From contig NW_013171816.1 of NCBI RefSeq assembly GCF_000151665.1, positions 605,176 to 669,175 on the forward strand: a stretch of DNA of 64,000 nucleotides. Direction: 5' to 3'. Made by a program: the position numbers and the translations under genes. The notes under the pieces were generated by a model. The model did no database searches, had not been told where the DNA came from, and saw nothing but the letters and a program-made list of their open reading frames with translations. Positions 10,001 through 19,810 of the stretch are shown in pieces; within the stretch, counting starts at the first letter, position 1, and the number at the start of each line of letters is the position of its first letter. The stretch is from Blastocystis hominis. Taxonomy: Eukaryota; Sar; Bigyra; Opalinata; Blastocystidae.

Positions 10001-12478
10001 ATGCGATCTCACGACTCAGTTGTCAACCAGGCAACTGTAGGACTTATGGATACCTTTCTAAAGATAAATCGAGTAAGCTTGAACCATTGGCTTTATCCTA
10101 AGGAATACTATTTTCGGAACCGCATTCAATCGAATGTAAGAAGGAAGCAAGCGTATTGGAGGTGTCTGCACTTTAATCGTAGACAATCGGATTTATCGAA
10201 TAGCCAGTACTACCGCTACTCTATCGACGAATTACTTAATGATCGATATGTAGTAAAGTCTAGTATTGGAAAAGTTTTCGTCCCTCTTTCGACTTTATTC
10301 GTAGGGGTCATTTGGGGAAGTAGTTCTGGCACTTGATAAAAAGGAAAACCGGCAGGTTGCGATCAAGATCATTCGCAGTGGTGATTTGTTTTTACAGCAG
10401 GTATGACTGTGATTTACCTCTCAGTGTAGTCAAAGAACGAGATTCAACTTTATAAGCTCCTGCAGCAGCAAGATAGTCCTGATCGTCGCTACATTGTTCA
10501 GCTCTTGGACATATCCTTATATATATATTTGATGATTCATCCTTTTGGGCACCTTCATCCCACTATTTTATGTATAAAGGGCATCGTTGTCTTGTGTTTG
10601 AGCAGCTTCACTACAATCTATTCGACATTCTTCGATTTAACAATTTTGTCGGATTCAACATTCATCACGTTCAAAAGATTGCTTACCAAGTGAGAGAGGA
10701 CCGAACGGATCACGCCTAGCTGTTTTGTGCACTTCGATATATCCATAGTGATAGTAACAAGATTATTCATTGTGATGTGAAACCGGAGAACATTTTACTC
10801 TCTGAGTTCAATGGTTCGGATATCAAGCTCATCGATTTTGGAAGTTCGAGTCACATGGGAAGTTGCTTTTTCTCCTACATTCAGAGTCGTTATTATCGAG
10901 CTCCGGAAGTCATTCTGGGCCTTCCCTATTCCTCGTCGATTGATATGTGGAGTGTTGCTTGTGTTCTTGTGAGCCGCTTTGTCTTTTCTTTCAATGATAG
11001 TACGAGATTTGCACTGGAGAGCCTTTGTTCCGAGGAAGAAACGAGCTCGAGCAAATCATTCTCATTTCTTCTTTGCTGGGAGATCCTCCCTTAGACATGC
11101 TCATTGTCCGATTTGGTGCTTTTCTTAATTCTTGTAGAAAGGAAAAAAGGTGGAGGATTTCTACCTGCGAACGCGTGTCCGCGATGATGGGAACAGTCGA
11201 TACATCCGTCGAGTGGGTGATTTGATTTTGGTGTCTTCCTCGTAGGTCAGTTCGCAGCGAATTCCAGAGTCGATGTATCACAACCCTCAATGTCTTCTCA
11301 ATCGAGTGGACGTTTCCTCCGAAGTCAGTGTCTTGAAGAGCAATATGATGTTTAGGAATATGAGTTATATTATGAGTTGGTTCAGCTTCTTTGGCAGTTG
11401 CTTTGCTGGGATAGTTCCAAACGCCTCACTGCCGAGCAGGCATTGAGCTCTCGTTTTTTCAAAGTGGGTTATTTCGCTTCGGGTGGCCCTGTCAATCCAT
11501 CCTCGTTGATCGTACGAGGGAAGCAGCCTTCCGAGAATCAAGAGAGATCCTGTGAGTCCCTCTCGTGTTGTTTCCAGTACAATACAAACCTTCCGCGTCC
11601 TACGCTCTCTCCCCAATTCCAGATTCAGCAAGCCAAAGAATCAACCGAACCGTTCGTGGAGGATTCATCAACTGAGAAAGATCTGCTGGAGCAGCATAAC
11701 TCGCTCGTTCATAAGCATAAGCGAGTCCAGTCTGCGCCCATCAGTCGTCTGGAAGCGAGTGCAGTGCCATTGCGGAGTCCTCCTTCGAGTTCTAGTCCGA
11801 ATCCGAATCTGAATCCGAATCCGAGTCCAAATCCTAGTTTTAATCCTAATCCTAATCCTAATTTTAATCCTAATCCTAATCCTCCTTCTAGTTCTAGTTC
11901 TAGTTCTACTGCTACTGCTACTGCTACTCTTGATCCCAATCCAGACTCGAATCCCAACATAAATCAACTTTCACCTCGATCTCCCTCTGTTCTGAGCGAA
12001 ACTGTCGTTTGTCCAACAGATCCAATGAGAGCCGTTGAGACTCCAGAATGCAACCTTTCCAAGACCTATTTACCAGAAGACTTTCGCACTCCGCCCTCCG
12101 TGAACATGCGATCTGTTTCGAATGATGGACGCCGATCCAACCCTCCCTTGTTGACCTCCACACCCAAACTACCGACTTCAGTCCAAGGCAGTCCTCACCC
12201 CCACTTCACACATCCTCCGCTCTTTGAAGATGTGTATGGATCTGCTCCAAGTCCTGAGAATCTGCTCTCTCCCCAGCCAATTCCTCTATCGTATAAGGAG
12301 TATTATTTCCCTTTGGGCTGCCGAACTGCTTCGATTTTCTCGCCGTTAGCAGCGCGGTCAGGGGTGGACAACGCTGTGGGACCCATTCGAAAAGGGAAAA
12401 TCAAGGAAAAGAGCTTTTCCTCACTCCTCCTTACCTCTCCTCTTAGCCGACCTTCCTTTAATCCTACTTTGTCACATT
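10001..12478 (+). CDS. DYRK-family protein kinase with Asn-Pro repeat tail
   Basis: This CMGC kinase should be a dual-specificity, Tyr-autophosphorylating enzyme. Ahead of the kinase domain is the DYRK-style lead [17 protein letters not shown] 31-base intron then joins SIGK to [10 protein letters not shown]. Visible motifs are the ATP lysine in VAIKIIR, the catalytic loop [11 protein letters not shown], the metal motif IDFGSS, the activation loop [20 protein letters not shown] (family YxYIQSR) and DMWSVACV. After the kinase core a tail of about 300 residues is Ser/Pro-rich with NPNP repeats at about 11800-11950. No stop occurs before the 3' signal: the frame reaches TCA CAT T at 12478, then four bases and TGTTTGTA (12483). 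Polyadenylation should therefore make UAA; a genomic TAG at 12517 is the alternative. DCAF7, a known DYRK1 partner, is encoded at 45970. Several small introns in 10330-11360 are placed only roughly. Confidence 0.85.
11798..11950 (+). repeat. Asn-Pro coding repeat
   Basis: A degenerate six-base repeat (AATCCG/AATCCT) encodes alternating Asn-Pro. It is followed by runs of AGTTCT (Ser) and ACTGCT (Thr-Ala). It lies inside the DYRK tail, so the repeat is translated and probably disordered. Confidence 0.8.
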
Positions 12479-12482
12479 CCCA

Positions 12483-12498
12483 TGTTTGTAAACAAACA
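12483..12498. terminator. Palindromic terminator, DYRK gene and surface-protein gene
   Basis: TGTTTGTAAACAAACA carries TGTTTGTA for the plus-strand DYRK gene and TGTTTGTT for the minus-strand surface-protein gene, whose TAA is at 12508-12506. The design matches the shared terminator at 5183-5197. Confidence 0.7.
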
Positions 12499-12505
12499 AA
12501 CTGCA

Positions 12506-15500
12506 TTAGTTCTTGGTAGGTAAAAGATCCATCTTTTGTACTCTAAAGTGCATACAAGAATGGTTCCAAAGCCAATACACATAGCAATACACAAAATACA
12601 TAATAGCAGAAACTAAACAGACACATACAATAACGATATAAAGATAGAAACGGCGAAGTTGGATATCCCCATTGATCACAAACTCCAAGCCAACGGGGAG
12701 ATCAGGTTCCAAATACATCAACTGTGTCAATTCCCCTTTGGCCTCTTCTAATCTCCCTTTTACCATTTCCGCCTCTTTGGTTCCTAACGAAAAGCGGAAA
12801 AACACGGAGAGAGCAAAGAGATCAATGTCCTCCTCGTAACTCAACACTTCTTTCAACTGATCGCCGTTCTGTTGTGTAGTTTGAAGCAAGACCTTTGTTG
12901 CTATGGATCTCACTCGCCTCTCCCACAGCTGCAACGAGCAATTCCGAACTTCCAGGGTAAAGTCCACAAACGCTCTGCCAGAGGAAGGATAGCGAGTCAC
13001 ACATCCCTCCATGTCTACATCCATCCACACTCCCTTTCCATTCTGATGAACGCATTCGCGCCTTTGCTTCCCTATCTGCAGCTTCGGACACTCTTTAAAG
13101 GCAATCGTCCCTGCCTGAATCGTTGGCCATCCATCTTGAGACGAACATTCAACCGAACGGGACAAATAGAACGCGACTGACGACAGAAGAGTCGAGTTTC
13201 CCCCCAAAACGGAAGCGATTGTCAGTCCATACCCCACATACGAAACGTTGTTTTGGAAATAAAAGCTGTGCGTCGCGTAGGAATATGCGAATAAGTTCTT
13301 TGCGTTCACAAGCGCCAAATCTTTGTGTCCCCCCAACATATCAATTCCCCACACAAAAAAAGTATTCGGCACTTGCCAACTCCAGTCCTCACCAATCGAA
13401 ATGTCAACGCGATTCGCTACAAAGCCTTCCTGTCTTGAAGACGAAGCCGATGCCGAAATCCAGACAGGCAGTCCCTCATCCATCCACGAAGTCGTCGAGT
13501 TCCCGTCGAACGCGGCGACCGGAAGGTGATCCATGTGGATGGTGTGATTGCTCGCTTCAATGATCGGATTAAACGCACAGAACAGAGAAGCCGATGTGGA
13601 ACAAGTAACAAACACATCGAATTTCACGGTACCAGAAGCCACAATGCGCTCTCGATGGAGCTCAGCGCTCACGACAAGATCCGTCCCATCGCTCGGCATC
13701 ATCGTCGTATAGCTCAGCCACGTCGCTTCGGAAAAGCGATGTGTTGCTGTGGTGGAGTGATAAATTGTCCCAGCGGGAAGGTTGACTCGGCCGATTTCAG
13801 AGCCTTGGAAATAAACGATCAGGCCTTCCTGCACGAGCACAGAAATGATCAGAAATGTCGGAGAGCTGGAGTTGACGGTGAAGTGCTTCCGGAAGTACAC
13901 GGTCGTCAATCCACCTGAGACCGTGACGTCATCTGCGGGAATGGTCAAGCCCCAATTCGTGTCCTCGAATGTTGGAGATTTCCATGCAGGCAGTGGAGCG
14001 AGCGTGGGAATGAGATACTTGATATAACTCTTCTCATTCACCAAACTCGTAAAGGGAAACACTTCTTCCTGTTCTGTCTTGTCCAGCTCAAGACTAAAAG
14101 AGCCCAAGAACCGATCCTTCTGATCGGTGATAACCAAATCGCTCCCTGGGGTCCATCCAAGTCCCGAGGTATCTGTCATTCGGATTAAATACTCTCCTCG
14201 ATCCAAGCAAAGCATCTCTCGGAAAGAACCAGCATGGAATTCATAAGAATACACTGTTTCGTTTTCTTGGATGATCTCTACCGCTTCTCCCACACGTGAC
14301 GCCGATCGCGTGATATAGATCATATATTTCTGATCAGGACATAATCCAACATAAAAGGAGAGCTGAAGATGCGTGTATCCAATTTCATTGTAGCTCGAAA
14401 CGGTATAGGTTAGGATGCCTGTATATGGAATGTACCCTGAAAGCTCAAGTCGCTCATGGTTGAAATGTATTGTGGAAGGGAGAGACGGAGAGAACTCCAA
14501 GCCATGAAAAGAGTTGCTGATCGAGAATGAAACAGAGAATTCCGCATTCACGGCTAAATAGAAATCCTTTTTGGGAACCATAATGATCGGAGCCTCTTTC
14601 TCGACAAGAATGATTCGCGAGTTCAGCAGACTGCGGTATAGCACAATCGAGTGGAAGAAACAAAGCCCATCTTCGCGCATAATCCGCAAGACGCAATCGC
14701 TCTCTGCGTCGGTACAATTGAAATGCAGAGAGTACAACTGAATAGGAACACACATGACAATTCCATAATCCCCTTCTGTAACCGCTCCTTGCAAAGCAAC
14801 ACCCGATGAATCTTCTAAAACAAGCCATCCAGATGTTCCCATTGACAAGGAAGTATAGTAAATAGGACCAAGAGCACAGCCATTGCTGCTGATGTGAAAG
14901 CGACTTGACGAAATCCCAGCCTTGTTTTGTGCGCTAATCGTAAAAGTAAAATTCCCCTTCACTGTGATCCGACCTGACAAAATTCCATGAATCGGGTCGA
15001 ATGTGAGACCTTGTGGAATCGCTGGAATAATATTCCACAAATTCACGACAGTATCGCTCTTGAAGTAGAGTGTGGGGATCGATTCGAATTGATAAACCGT
15101 GATAGTATCGAGTCTGTTTCCCTCTTTGTCTTCCACACGGACATCCATCGGAATGGAAATATTCCTCACTGTAATGACCACATCCGAATGATAGATGGTT
15201 CCATCCACTAGTTTGCACTTCACATCGTATGTGGTCTCAGGCGACGTCGTCGTTACGACCCCCATAATCACTCCATTCTTCAGCGTCAGACCACTGGGAA
15301 GTGCTGGACGGATCGAGAAGGAGGAAACGGCCTTTGTTGTTCCAAACAACGTAAACGTATTCATATCGAGCTTATCGCGAATATAGTAGATTGTTCGGGG
15401 CTTCGAATAACTCAGTACGGTGCTTGGAAGGTGGAAGAGATTGTCTGTTTGGGGCGTGTAATACGAGACATCCCCCGGTTTTTTCACTTTGAGCTTCACC

Positions 15501-17391
15501 ATGATATTGCTTGTCATGGGAGAAAAGAATTCGATCCGAAGCGGAATATAGTCGCCACTGTAAATGTAAAATGCAAAATACATATCTTGAGTCTGTGTGC
15601 TGCAACTCCATTTTTCTTTACACAAATCATTCCTGATCCAGACGCGAATTCCCCCGATGTATTGAATCCAAAAGTAGTGATCTCCGCTGACGCACGATTT
15701 GAAAAATCCTTCCCACGTCGCGTAGAACTGGTTATGCAACTCATCAGGAAGAGGCGGCAAACTCGAACTACAATGTTACAAACTACACGACAAAACGCAC
15801 ATGCCCGTGATGGAAACGGATTCTACGACATGCTCCAGCAGCAAATCTAAGTGGTCCGTTACCACTTCAGGGTTCGCACAAATATCCGTTTCATTGTTTA
15901 TGGCGTAGAATCGTGCGGTAAGACCCGTGAGTGGAGTATAGGTCGACAAAAGCTGAAATGTGGCGCATACCCTTCCGAAAGCGGAGTTACAGCATAATTC
16001 ATATTGCTTCTCCACCACAGACGTATAAAGCATTCCATAGATGATGCCTTGATCTGGATCGAAATCTAAATTAAATGGAAGAGAAGCGCTTAAAGAATAG
16101 GACGCGCACTGCGCTGCACTGAATTTTGGAGGCTCCGATCTAATGTAATGCTCACGGAAACTTAGAACGTCTTTGACGACAAGATTCTGAGGCGAGATTC
16201 CTCCCGCTACCAGCATTGTGGAATCAATGATCTTCCAATTCGATTGAGAGTCCTTATTATGGAAAGGTCCATCTGTACGATTCGAACTGGAGTAGGAATC
16301 AGAATAGGAGAAAAACACATGCAGCTGCGCGGTCTTGCAGCCATTCAAATAAAACAGCATGAATACGTGCTTTCCCTTGCTTAGAAAGACTCCCTCGCTC
16401 TCTAACTCCACTGCAGGATTGGACAGATTGAAGGCATTCAGCAGGGGAAGAGTCGTGTTTCCAACGTATAAACGAAAGCCCGTGGATGCCAGAACCTTAA
16501 ATCTGTACTCTCCCGCTTGAGAAATATTAAGATAACCCAGGAAGGAGGCGGTAAAATTCCTTGGAATACTGTCATCTAACCCTTCCCATGTATGAGATCC
16601 CTTGGAAGAGTGCTTATCCAGGAAACTCAACCGGGCATGATTGTAGCACAGGGTAGCAGGGGTTGTGAGATACCACTCAAGCGGAAAAGGGGTTTCAACA
16701 GTGCTTAAAGGATAATAACATGCGCTGATCGAGTGACCCAATTGATAGTCTACAAAAATAAAAAAGTACCAAGACCGATAAATACCTTTAGGACACAGAG
16801 TAAAGTCAGAGCTTACCACAGTACTCTTGTACCATACATATACGGTTATCGTGTAACTTGCCATCGTACTCGGAAATATCCCATTGATCATCCGAGTCTT
16901 ATCATCATAATATAACCCTTTGGGCAAAGAGGGCCGAAATAGAATCCAATCAAAATACGAGTCTGCGTGTATAAAAATAGGAATAATAGGGCTATTTTTG
17001 AAGACAAATCGGGAGTCAAAGCCGACAGAAACAGCAGATAATCCACTCGTGACTACAACCTTATATCGGAAATAATATGGCACCTTCAACCCAGAATACA
17101 CCAAAGCTAGTTTCATTATGAATAGTATACCTCCTCATGTTTGTTGAAACAACTGTACTTCCAGAAAGAATGCCGTCCTTAAACGAAATCCCTTCAGGAA
17201 GGGAGGGGGAGATCTGGAAATCTCCTAAAGCTGAAGAACATACCGGGATCGAAATATTTTCGCCATAGGGTATGTAGTGATATCCCTCACCACAATCCAA
17301 TACTGTACCCAACACAACTACGTCTCAAAATGGCAAACTTATTATTACTCGGAATGAAAAATATGGCGAGAGATACAAAACCCTTACTCAT
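12506..17391 (-). CDS. Large surface protein with PA14 and putative-Ig repeats
   Basis: The predicted protein has about 1,590 residues. The ATG at 17391 and a 31-base intron give a clear signal peptide (MSKGFVSLAIFFIPIVLGTV). Further introns of about 40 and 33 bases join the long reading blocks. The ectodomain contains at least six putative-Ig (He_PIG) repeats with the LPxGLxxDxxxGxxxG pattern, such as SLPEGISFKDGILSG, ALPSGLTLKNGVIMG and AIPQGLTFDPIHGILSG. It also has two PA14-like segments (FTASFLGYLNISQAGEYRFKV and a second around YATWEGFFKSC). A Cys-rich module follows (CSSQDGWPTIQAGTIAFKECP...MEGC). Near the C-terminus is one membrane helix (about 12660-12590) and a short basic tail. PA14 domains often bind glycans, so adhesion to gut mucus or bacteria is a reasonable guess, not shown. 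The stop is TAA at 12508-12506. Confidence 0.85.
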
Positions 17392-17740
17392 AATCGACTG
17401 TATTCTTTGAAAAATAGTAATACAGGAGTTTCAATTCTGACACAGGTACTACCATTTCCACTTTGTTCCACAATAATGATGAGATTCGATCGTTTAAAGC
17501 TTATATGATTCTTAGCATCATAATTTTACTAAATTGGTGAAAACATTCAAAATTGCCTATGAGTTAGAAAAGTCGACATTCGTGGCGGGGTGAGTTGTTA
17601 ACCCTAAGCATTAAATATTTAGGCGTGAATAGCTCCTAAATACCCCGTTTTCCCCGGAAATCAAAATGTGCGTTTTGATATTTCCAGTTTTTTAGACATT
17701 TTTTACAAACGAGGCATTTTCGGATTCTTTCAATATATAA
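17392..17740. promoter_or_regulatory. Divergent intergenic region
   Basis: These 349 bases separate the starts of the surface-protein gene (minus) and the TBC gene (plus), so they should hold both promoters. I see AT-rich stretches and a CCCC/GGGG-rich patch near 17640, but no recognisable element. Confidence 0.4.
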
Positions 17741-18992
17741 ATGTCAGAAGATCAGAATAGGAAGACAGACCGTTACGGCTTTTTTACGACCAGTGTTACC
17801 AAAGGTAGGTTCTTTCAAGATGGTGGTTTGAGGTAGTGTCTCAAGAGGAAATTGCCCATGAGAACAGGCGTGTATTGAAATGGATGAACATGTTAAAAGA
17901 CTGGAAACGGTAAATTAGTACACCCGTGTTAATTTAAAGATTTTGTGCAAATAACCCGAAAGTGGTGAAGCGTCGAATCCGTAAAGGAATCCCAGATTCA
18001 CTTAGAGGACGTGTTTGGTTTTTACTCCTTTCCTCTGATGTCTGCGCTGATATTTACTATCGTAGGATATCGAAGGGGCCCTTATTTCAGAGCGTTACAA
18101 GACACTAGCTGAAATACCTCCAGATCCTACGGACGAAACTATGCGTGAGGGAGGTGTTATCGATAGGGACATCGGTCGGACATTCCCTGAGCACGCACAT
18201 TTTTGTAAAGCGAAAGGAGCTGGACAGGATTCATTGAGTCGAGTATTGAGGGCATTCGCCAACAGCGATACCACGGTACCAAGTGATTTGCATTTTGATG
18301 ATAAATAGGTTAGATACACACAAAGTATGAATTATATCGCAGCATACTTATTGAATTACATGACCGAAGAAAAGGCATATCTGTGCTACTGCCAACTCCT
18401 ATGGATGCCTCCCTACAATATGATGAATTATTTCTGTGATGGCATCGGAGAGCTTCATATCGCCCTATACAAGGTATGCTTGGGGTGCGGATTCGAAGAA
18501 TAGATGCAAAGACTGTTAAAACGGCATTTACCAAAACTCTACAAGTTCCTTCTGGAGCAGGATATTCTTCAAAATATGTTCGCCATCAGCTCCGTAAGTC
18601 GATGATTCCAGCATTGAGTCATTAGTGGTTCATGTGCATATACTGCCAGAACTTTGATCCAAAACTTGTGGTGCGCATCTGGGATATCTTCTTTGCGGAG
18701 GGGTGGCCGATTGTCTTCCAGGTGGCTCTCGCATTGTTCCAATCCATCCAGGGTTTTGGTTGCTACGGGGACTTATTTGTAGATGAGATTATGACACTTA
18801 CTAGCGATGAGATTCTGGTTCTTATTCAGCATGGAAGTCTTTCGTTTGACTATAATGACCGGTGGATCACGAATCTTACTCCCGACGAGCTTATTAAGAA
18901 GGCTCTCAAGTTCAATGTTACGGAGAAGGATCTTGAAAAATACCATAAGGAATACACTCGCAGGGAACTAAAACGGAAAAACTTGGCAAACT
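17741..18992 (+). CDS. TBC-domain Rab GTPase-activating protein
   Basis: TBC domains speed GTP hydrolysis by Rab proteins in membrane traffic. Small introns (26-32 bases) unite the frame. Motif A is RRIRKGIPDSLRGRVW. The catalytic arginine finger lies in VIDRDIGRTFPEH (family IxxDxxRT). The glutamine finger is YTQSMNYIAAYLL, with Ser where most members have Gly. Later come NMMNYFCDGIGELHI, FMCIYCQNFDPKLVVRIWDIFFAEGW and FQVALALFQ. Both catalytic fingers are present, so the protein should be active. The frame has no stop near its end: it reads GCA AAC T at 18992, four bases, then TGTTTGTT (18997-19004). The tail should supply UAA. If the frame were read on, it would run into the next gene until 19081. 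The rival model, a 31-base intron fusing it to the RING gene, is discussed in the findings. Confidence 0.8.
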
Positions 18993-18996
18993 ACAG

Positions 18997-19004
18997 TGTT
19001 TGTT
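18997..19004 (+). terminator. Poly(A) motif ending the TBC gene
   Basis: TGTTTGTT lies four bases after the phase-1 T at 18992, and the next gene's ATG is at 19017. The signal therefore sits in the last bases before the following start codon. Confidence 0.6.
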
Positions 19005-19016
19005 TTACAACCTCCA

Positions 19017-19697
19017 ATGGATACTCAGCAAGAAGAAAGTGTCGCATGCGGGACTGTGAACGAGTTTTTGGAAAACTATAAGGACTATACGATCCAAGAA
19101 ATGCAGCCCTGTCTAGACGTGCTTTTCCGTGCCTACAGTTACGAAAATGAACAGACCGAGATTGTTGATCACTTAACTATCCAAGAATACGAGTCCTTGT
19201 TAAAAGCGTACAAGATCAATCGTACAATGGCATTGAAGCTGAAGACCGATACTATATGTTGTGTTTGTAAAGGAAGTCTAGTCCGATCCATGGAAAACGG
19301 AGGGAAAGAGCAAATTACCCTTTTTGGGTGTGGTCATGCTGTGCATCGCTCTTGTATCGATGGCAATCGGTGTCCGGTAGAGGGGTGTTGGGATAATATT
19401 GAACAAGAAGCCAGTCCTGCTCGACGCCGTTCCTCTTCGAGCCAAATCCGATCCCCTGTAATTGCTTTTCTCCTTAATCTATCATAGGAAGTATCCTCTG
19501 AAACAGTTGTGGAAGAAAAACCAAAAGAAAGTCAATCGATTGAAGAGTTGCTCAACTCGATTAACAGTGGGGAGCTAAGCGGGAAAGTATCGTCTCTCAA
19601 TGTTGCTGCGCCACGCCCGAGTGCAATCCACCGACGTAAATGGTTGCTAAAGGCTGTAAATATGAGTTCATGCTTTGAGATGAGTGTGGATGTTTGA
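19017..19697 (+). CDS. Small RING protein resembling the VPS8 C-terminus
   Basis: The product is about 216 residues after removal of one 30-base intron (GTAATT...TCATAG, about 19458-19487). The helical first part (LDVLFRAYSYENEQTEIVDHL) and the zinc module CCVC-x(n)-FGCGHAVHRSCI-x-GNRCPVEGC look like the extreme C-terminus of VPS8, the RING subunit of the CORVET endosomal tether. Full VPS8 exceeds 1,000 residues and its beta-propeller is not encoded here. This is therefore either a separate RING protein or an isolated VPS8 tail. The last zinc pair is C-x4-C instead of C-x2-C. The C-terminus is Ser/Arg-rich, then acidic (SIEELLNSINSGEL). The start is the first ATG after the upstream poly(A) motif. 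The stop is TGA at 19695. It could instead be the C-terminal part of the TBC protein if a 31-base intron is spliced. Confidence 0.55.
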
Positions 19698-19754
19698 ATT
19701 GTATGTTGCTGTGCTTTGCTTGTTTTTAGAATCAATAACTAAATGTATGAATTT

Positions 19755-19776
19755 ACAAACAAACAAACAAACAAAC
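19755..19776 (-). terminator. Repeated TTTG poly(A) signal of the helical-protein gene
   Basis: On the minus strand this reads (GTTT)5-like, with several overlapping TGTTTGTT words. It lies 35 b past the TGA (19813-19811) of the gene transcribed leftwards. Confidence 0.6.
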
Positions 19777-19810
19777 GACACATTTTCGTATCCACTTAAT
19801 CCAATTCATT

